A stretch of DNA of 48,017 nt from an uncultured Eubacterium sp. (GTDB lineage Bacteria; Bacillota; Clostridia; Lachnospirales; Lachnospiraceae). Positions within the stretch are counted from its first letter, which is position 1. The number at the start of each line of letters is the position of its first letter. The translations under genes were made by a program, and so were the position numbers. Below the pieces are notes generated by a model. That model saw only the letters and a program-made list of their open reading frames with translations, was not told where the DNA came from and did no database searches. Positions 45,332-48,017 of the stretch are shown here, piece by piece. The DNA lies in contig CAKREL010000004.1 of assembly GCA_934317205.1 (NCBI GenBank), positions 1 to 48,017 of the forward strand, written 5' to 3'.

Positions 45332-46196
45332 ATCTTGCCTGGCGTGGAGTAATGCCATATTTGTCTTTGAACTTCCGATTGAAATAAGAAGCATTTTCAA
45401 AACCGGATTTCTGTGCGATTTCCAGAATGGACAGATTTGTTGAAACCAGCAGATTTCTGGCATGTGCCAGTCGGACATCATTCAGATAATGGATATAGCT
45501 GACGCCCATATGTGTCTTAAAAAATTTCATGAAGTGTGATTCACTGAAATAGCAGGCAGAGGCAATCTGGCGAATGGAAATAGATTCTTCCAGGTGTTCA
45601 TTCGTGAAAGTGATGATGAATTTCAACTTGTCCAGTGAGCGTTGCTGTATGTTGGATAATTCTTTTTTATCGTCCAGAGAAAGAAGCTGGAACATGAAAA
45701 GAAACAGAGAGCCTTTGAGCGCTAGTTGATATCCGCCAGGTTTTTTACTGCATAATTGATCCATTGTCTGGATCAGATCATGAATTTTCGGATAGTAGGA
45801 CAGACGTGGGTGAATGTGGACGACTGTCTGAATTTGCCCTGAGAACAATGGATACAGAAATTTTTCAAAACAGACGTCATGGTTATCGGAAGAAAGTAAT
45901 TCCGGGCGAAAAATGATATTTTCATATTCCATTTTCTGACCAGAAATTTCCCTGATGGCATGCAGGTGTTCCGGAAGAACAATAATAATATCTCCGGCTG
46001 TGACGTGATAGTGCGTCAGGTCTACAAGAACTGTGCCAGATCCCTTCTGAATGACGATAAGTTCTGCTTCTTCATGCCAGTGAACGGGTACTTCTGTAAA
46101 ATCATCCGGTATAGTGCACAGATAAGTGTTATAAGGAAATTGATCTTCCGTATGACGTTTTTTTTCGTGGTATTGTTCTGGTTTTGGCTGTTTCAT
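45330..46196 (-). CDS. AraC family regulator with cupin domain
   Basis: 288 aa. The N-terminal cupin (about 30-115: VPVHWHEEAELIVIQKGSGT with the HWHEEAE sensor-like strand, then GDIIIVLPEHLHAI) probably binds a sugar or similar ligand. The C-terminal pair of HTH motifs (about 190-285) ends with the AraC signature ARNLLVSTNLSILEIAQKSG and FENASYFNRKFKDKYGITP. RBS AAAGGAG. It is divergent from the glycogen phosphorylase gene, 193 nt apart, so it may control that gene or itself; this is inference from position only. Confidence 0.92.
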   Translation of the reverse strand: MKQPKPEQYHEKKRHTEDQFPYNTYLCTIPDDFTEVPVHWHEEAELIVIQKGSGTVLVDLTHYHVTAGDIIIVLPEHLHAIREISGQKMEYENIIFRPELLSSDNHDVCFEKFLYPLFSGQIQTVVHIHPRLSYYPKIHDLIQTMDQLCSKKPGGYQLALKGSLFLFMFQLLSLDDKKELSNIQQRSLDKLKFIITFTNEHLEESISIRQIASACYFSESHFMKFFKTHMGVSYIHYLNDVRLAHARNLLVSTNLSILEIAQKSGFENASYFNRKFKDKYGITPRQAR

Positions 46197-46389
46197 GCTG
46201 GACTCCTTTCTGTTTTTGATAGAATTGTACTATAAAAGGATATTATGCTGCAAGAAAAAAATAACAATGCCGTATAAAATATAAGCAGAAACACACGAAC
46301 AGGAAAAAGTATGATACAATGAATCAAACGGTTCCTGCGTATCAGATTCTTTTGAGAGCATAGACTATAAGGTCGGGAAGGAATTTATT

Positions 46390-48017
46390 ATGAAGCTGGA
46401 AATGTTAGTATCGGAAAAATTAGGAAAAGCAATTTCAGAAAGCAGTAATCAGGAGATTTACCAGGCACTGATGGCTGTTGTGCAGGATATGGCAGAGCAG
46501 AAGGAATCTAATGCAGGGAAAAAGAAAGTATATTATGTATCTGCAGAGTTTTTGATCGGAAAACTTTTGTCTAATAATATGATCAATCTCGGAATATATG
46601 AGGATGTCCGCAAAATGCTTGCTGCAAATGGAAAAGATATCTGTGAAATTGAGGAAATCGAGGCAGAGCCATCTCTTGGAAACGGAGGGCTTGGCCGACT
46701 GGCAGCCTGTTTTTTGGATTCGATTGCAACACTTGGTTACAATGGAGCCGGTATTGGACTGAATTATCATCTTGGATTATTTCAACAGAAATTTGCGGAT
46801 CATATGCAGAAAGAAACAAAAAATCCGTGGATGGATCGAAGTGGCTGGTTAAAACGTACGGATGTCAGTTTTCCGGTGTCTTTTGGAAATATGACATTAC
46901 AGTCTGTCATGTACGAAATTCTGGTAACCGGATATGGTAACCGTACCAATAAATTACAACTTTTTGATATAGATTCTGTGGATGAGAGCATTGTAGAGGA
47001 TGGGATTTCTTTTGATAAAAAAGAAATTGCCAAAAATCTGACATTATTCCTTTATCCGGATGACAGTGATGAAGATGGTCGCAAGCTTCGTATTTATCAG
47101 CAGTATTTTATGGTAAGTAATGGCGCACAGCTGATTTTGAAAGAATGTGAAGCGCGGGGATGTAACCTTTATGATTTGCCGGATTATGCAGTCATCCAGA
47201 TCAATGATACACATCCGACGATGATCATCCCGGAGCTGATCCGTTTATTAATTGCCCGGGGACTTTCTGTGGATGATGCAATTGATGTGGTAAGCCGCAC
47301 CTGTGCATATACCAATCATACCATTTTGGCGGAAGCACTGGAAAAATGGCCACTGCATTATCTGCAGGAAATCGTACCACAGCTGGTGCCAATTATTGAA
47401 ATTTTAGATGATAAAGTACGGCGGAAATATCAGGATGAAAGTGTGGCTGTCATTGACCGTAACGACGTGGTTCATATGGCACACATCGATATTCATTACG
47501 GATTCAGCGTAAATGGCGTTGCAGCTTTACATACAGAAATCCTGAAAGAGACAGAACTTCATAATTTTTATCAGCTTTATCCGGAGAAATTTAACAACAA
47601 GACAAACGGAATTACGTTTCGCCGCTGGCTGCTTCATTGCAATCCGCTGCTTGCAGATCAGATCACGGAGTGGATTGGTGATGGATACAAAAAAGATGCA
47701 GCAGAGTTAAACAAGCTGGAGAAATTTGTAGAGGATGAAGAGTCACTGCAGAATCTTTTGCAGATAAAAAAGGAAAACAAACATCAACTGGCAGAGTATC
47801 TGAAACGGACACAGGGCATAGAACTGAATGAAGATTCTGTGTTTGACATTCAGATCAAACGGCTTCATGAGTATAAACGACAGCAGATGAACGCATTGTA
47901 TGTGATTTATAAATATCTGGAAATAAAAAGCGGAAAATTACCAAAGACTCCGATCACGGTGATTTTTGGCGCAAAAGCGGCACCGGCTTATGTGATCGCC
48001 AAAGATATCATTCATCT
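46390..48017 (+). CDS. glgP: Glycogen/starch phosphorylase, 5' part (3' end outside window)
   Basis: 542 codons from ATG 46390 to the window edge with no stop. GT35 phosphorylase that releases glucose 1-phosphate from alpha-1,4-glucans using [39 protein letters not shown] and YGAG-like [16 protein letters not shown] are signature N-terminal segments; [19 protein letters not shown] is the conserved core helix, followed by [14 protein letters not shown] and [14 protein letters not shown]. The PLP lysine motif is beyond the edge. RBS GGGAAGGAATT. It complements glgC and glgD earlier in the window. Confidence 0.95.
   Translation, partial: MKLEMLVSEKLGKAISESSNQEIYQALMAVVQDMAEQKESNAGKKKVYYVSAEFLIGKLLSNNMINLGIYEDVRKMLAANGKDICEIEEIEAEPSLGNGGLGRLAACFLDSIATLGYNGAGIGLNYHLGLFQQKFADHMQKETKNPWMDRSGWLKRTDVSFPVSFGNMTLQSVMYEILVTGYGNRTNKLQLFDIDSVDESIVEDGISFDKKEIAKNLTLFLYPDDSDEDGRKLRIYQQYFMVSNGAQLILKECEARGCNLYDLPDYAVIQINDTHPTMIIPELIRLLIARGLSVDDAIDVVSRTCAYTNHTILAEALEKWPLHYLQEIVPQLVPIIEILDDKVRRKYQDESVAVIDRNDVVHMAHIDIHYGFSVNGVAALHTEILKETELHNFYQLYPEKFNNKTNGITFRRWLLHCNPLLADQITEWIGDGYKKDAAELNKLEKFVEDEESLQNLLQIKKENKHQLAEYLKRTQGIELNEDSVFDIQIKRLHEYKRQQMNALYVIYKYLEIKSGKLPKTPITVIFGAKAAPAYVIAKDIIH

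Overview
The window is ordinary chromosome of a low-to-mid GC, spore-forming, anaerobic Firmicute. The best fit is a Lachnospiraceae-type clostridium (Blautia/Dorea/Ruminococcus-like). Reasons: several gene strings match Bacillus/Clostridium order (decarboxylase - nucleotide kinase - holB - ricT - trmN6 - rsmI; rpsF-ssb-rpsR; gdpP-rplI-dnaB; spoVG then pth-mfd); sporulation genes spmA, spmB and spoVG are present; a catalytic/non-catalytic glgC-glgD pair is present; and RBSs are strong AGGAGG types. Genus is inferred from gene content and style only. I see no rRNA, tRNA, prophage, IS transposase or CRISPR array.

Layout. 1-540: 3' end of an MFS transporter. 761-7942: co-directional housekeeping run (PLP decarboxylase, guanylate-kinase-like protein, DNA polymerase III delta', RicT, two RNA methyltransferases, a MATE pump). 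7944-9797 (-): exported DUF885 hydrolase. 9994-12786: MarR-family FabT-like repressor, spmA-spmB behind a sigma-E-like promoter, and a convergent FabK/nitronate-monooxygenase flavoprotein. 13135-16696: second MATE pump, convergent with an LTA-synthase-family protein. 17018-19202: sirtuin, a possible 38-codon small ORF, DUF951, rpsF-ssb-rpsR. 19406-25681: membrane GDPD, c-di-AMP phosphodiesterase GdpP, L9, DnaB helicase, DtxR-type regulator. 26096-27920: glutamate dehydrogenase and an HPr-like protein without His15. 28014-33040 (-): PRPP synthetase, helicase-loader-type ATPase, DnaD-domain protein, MurC. 33321-40395: glgC-glgD, spoVG, pth, mfd. 40656-45262: PrsA-like lipoprotein, shikimate-kinase-like protein, murA, metK. 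45330-end: AraC regulator (-) and the 5' part of glycogen phosphorylase.

How the parts fit. Replication and repair (holB, ssb, dnaB, loader, dnaD, mfd), translation (S6, S18, L9, pth, rsmI), envelope (murA, murC, LTA synthase, prsA, GDPD) and glycogen metabolism (glgC, glgD, glgP) dominate. The most informative non-coding signals are: two FabT-like palindromes, one at the MarR gene and one at the FabK-like gene; a sigma-E-type promoter before spmAB; a 39-nt hairpin repeat in two near-identical copies plus a third diverged copy; a second repeat family around AAATTACG..GAATTTCCTG; a 155-bp nested inverted repeat before the GDPD gene; a perfect 42-bp palindrome between spoVG and pth; and a tandem 22-bp repeat before murA. 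I found no obvious new multi-gene defence or biosynthetic system. The second-look items are the regulatory and repeat elements, the small ORF, and three proteins with altered active-site residues.
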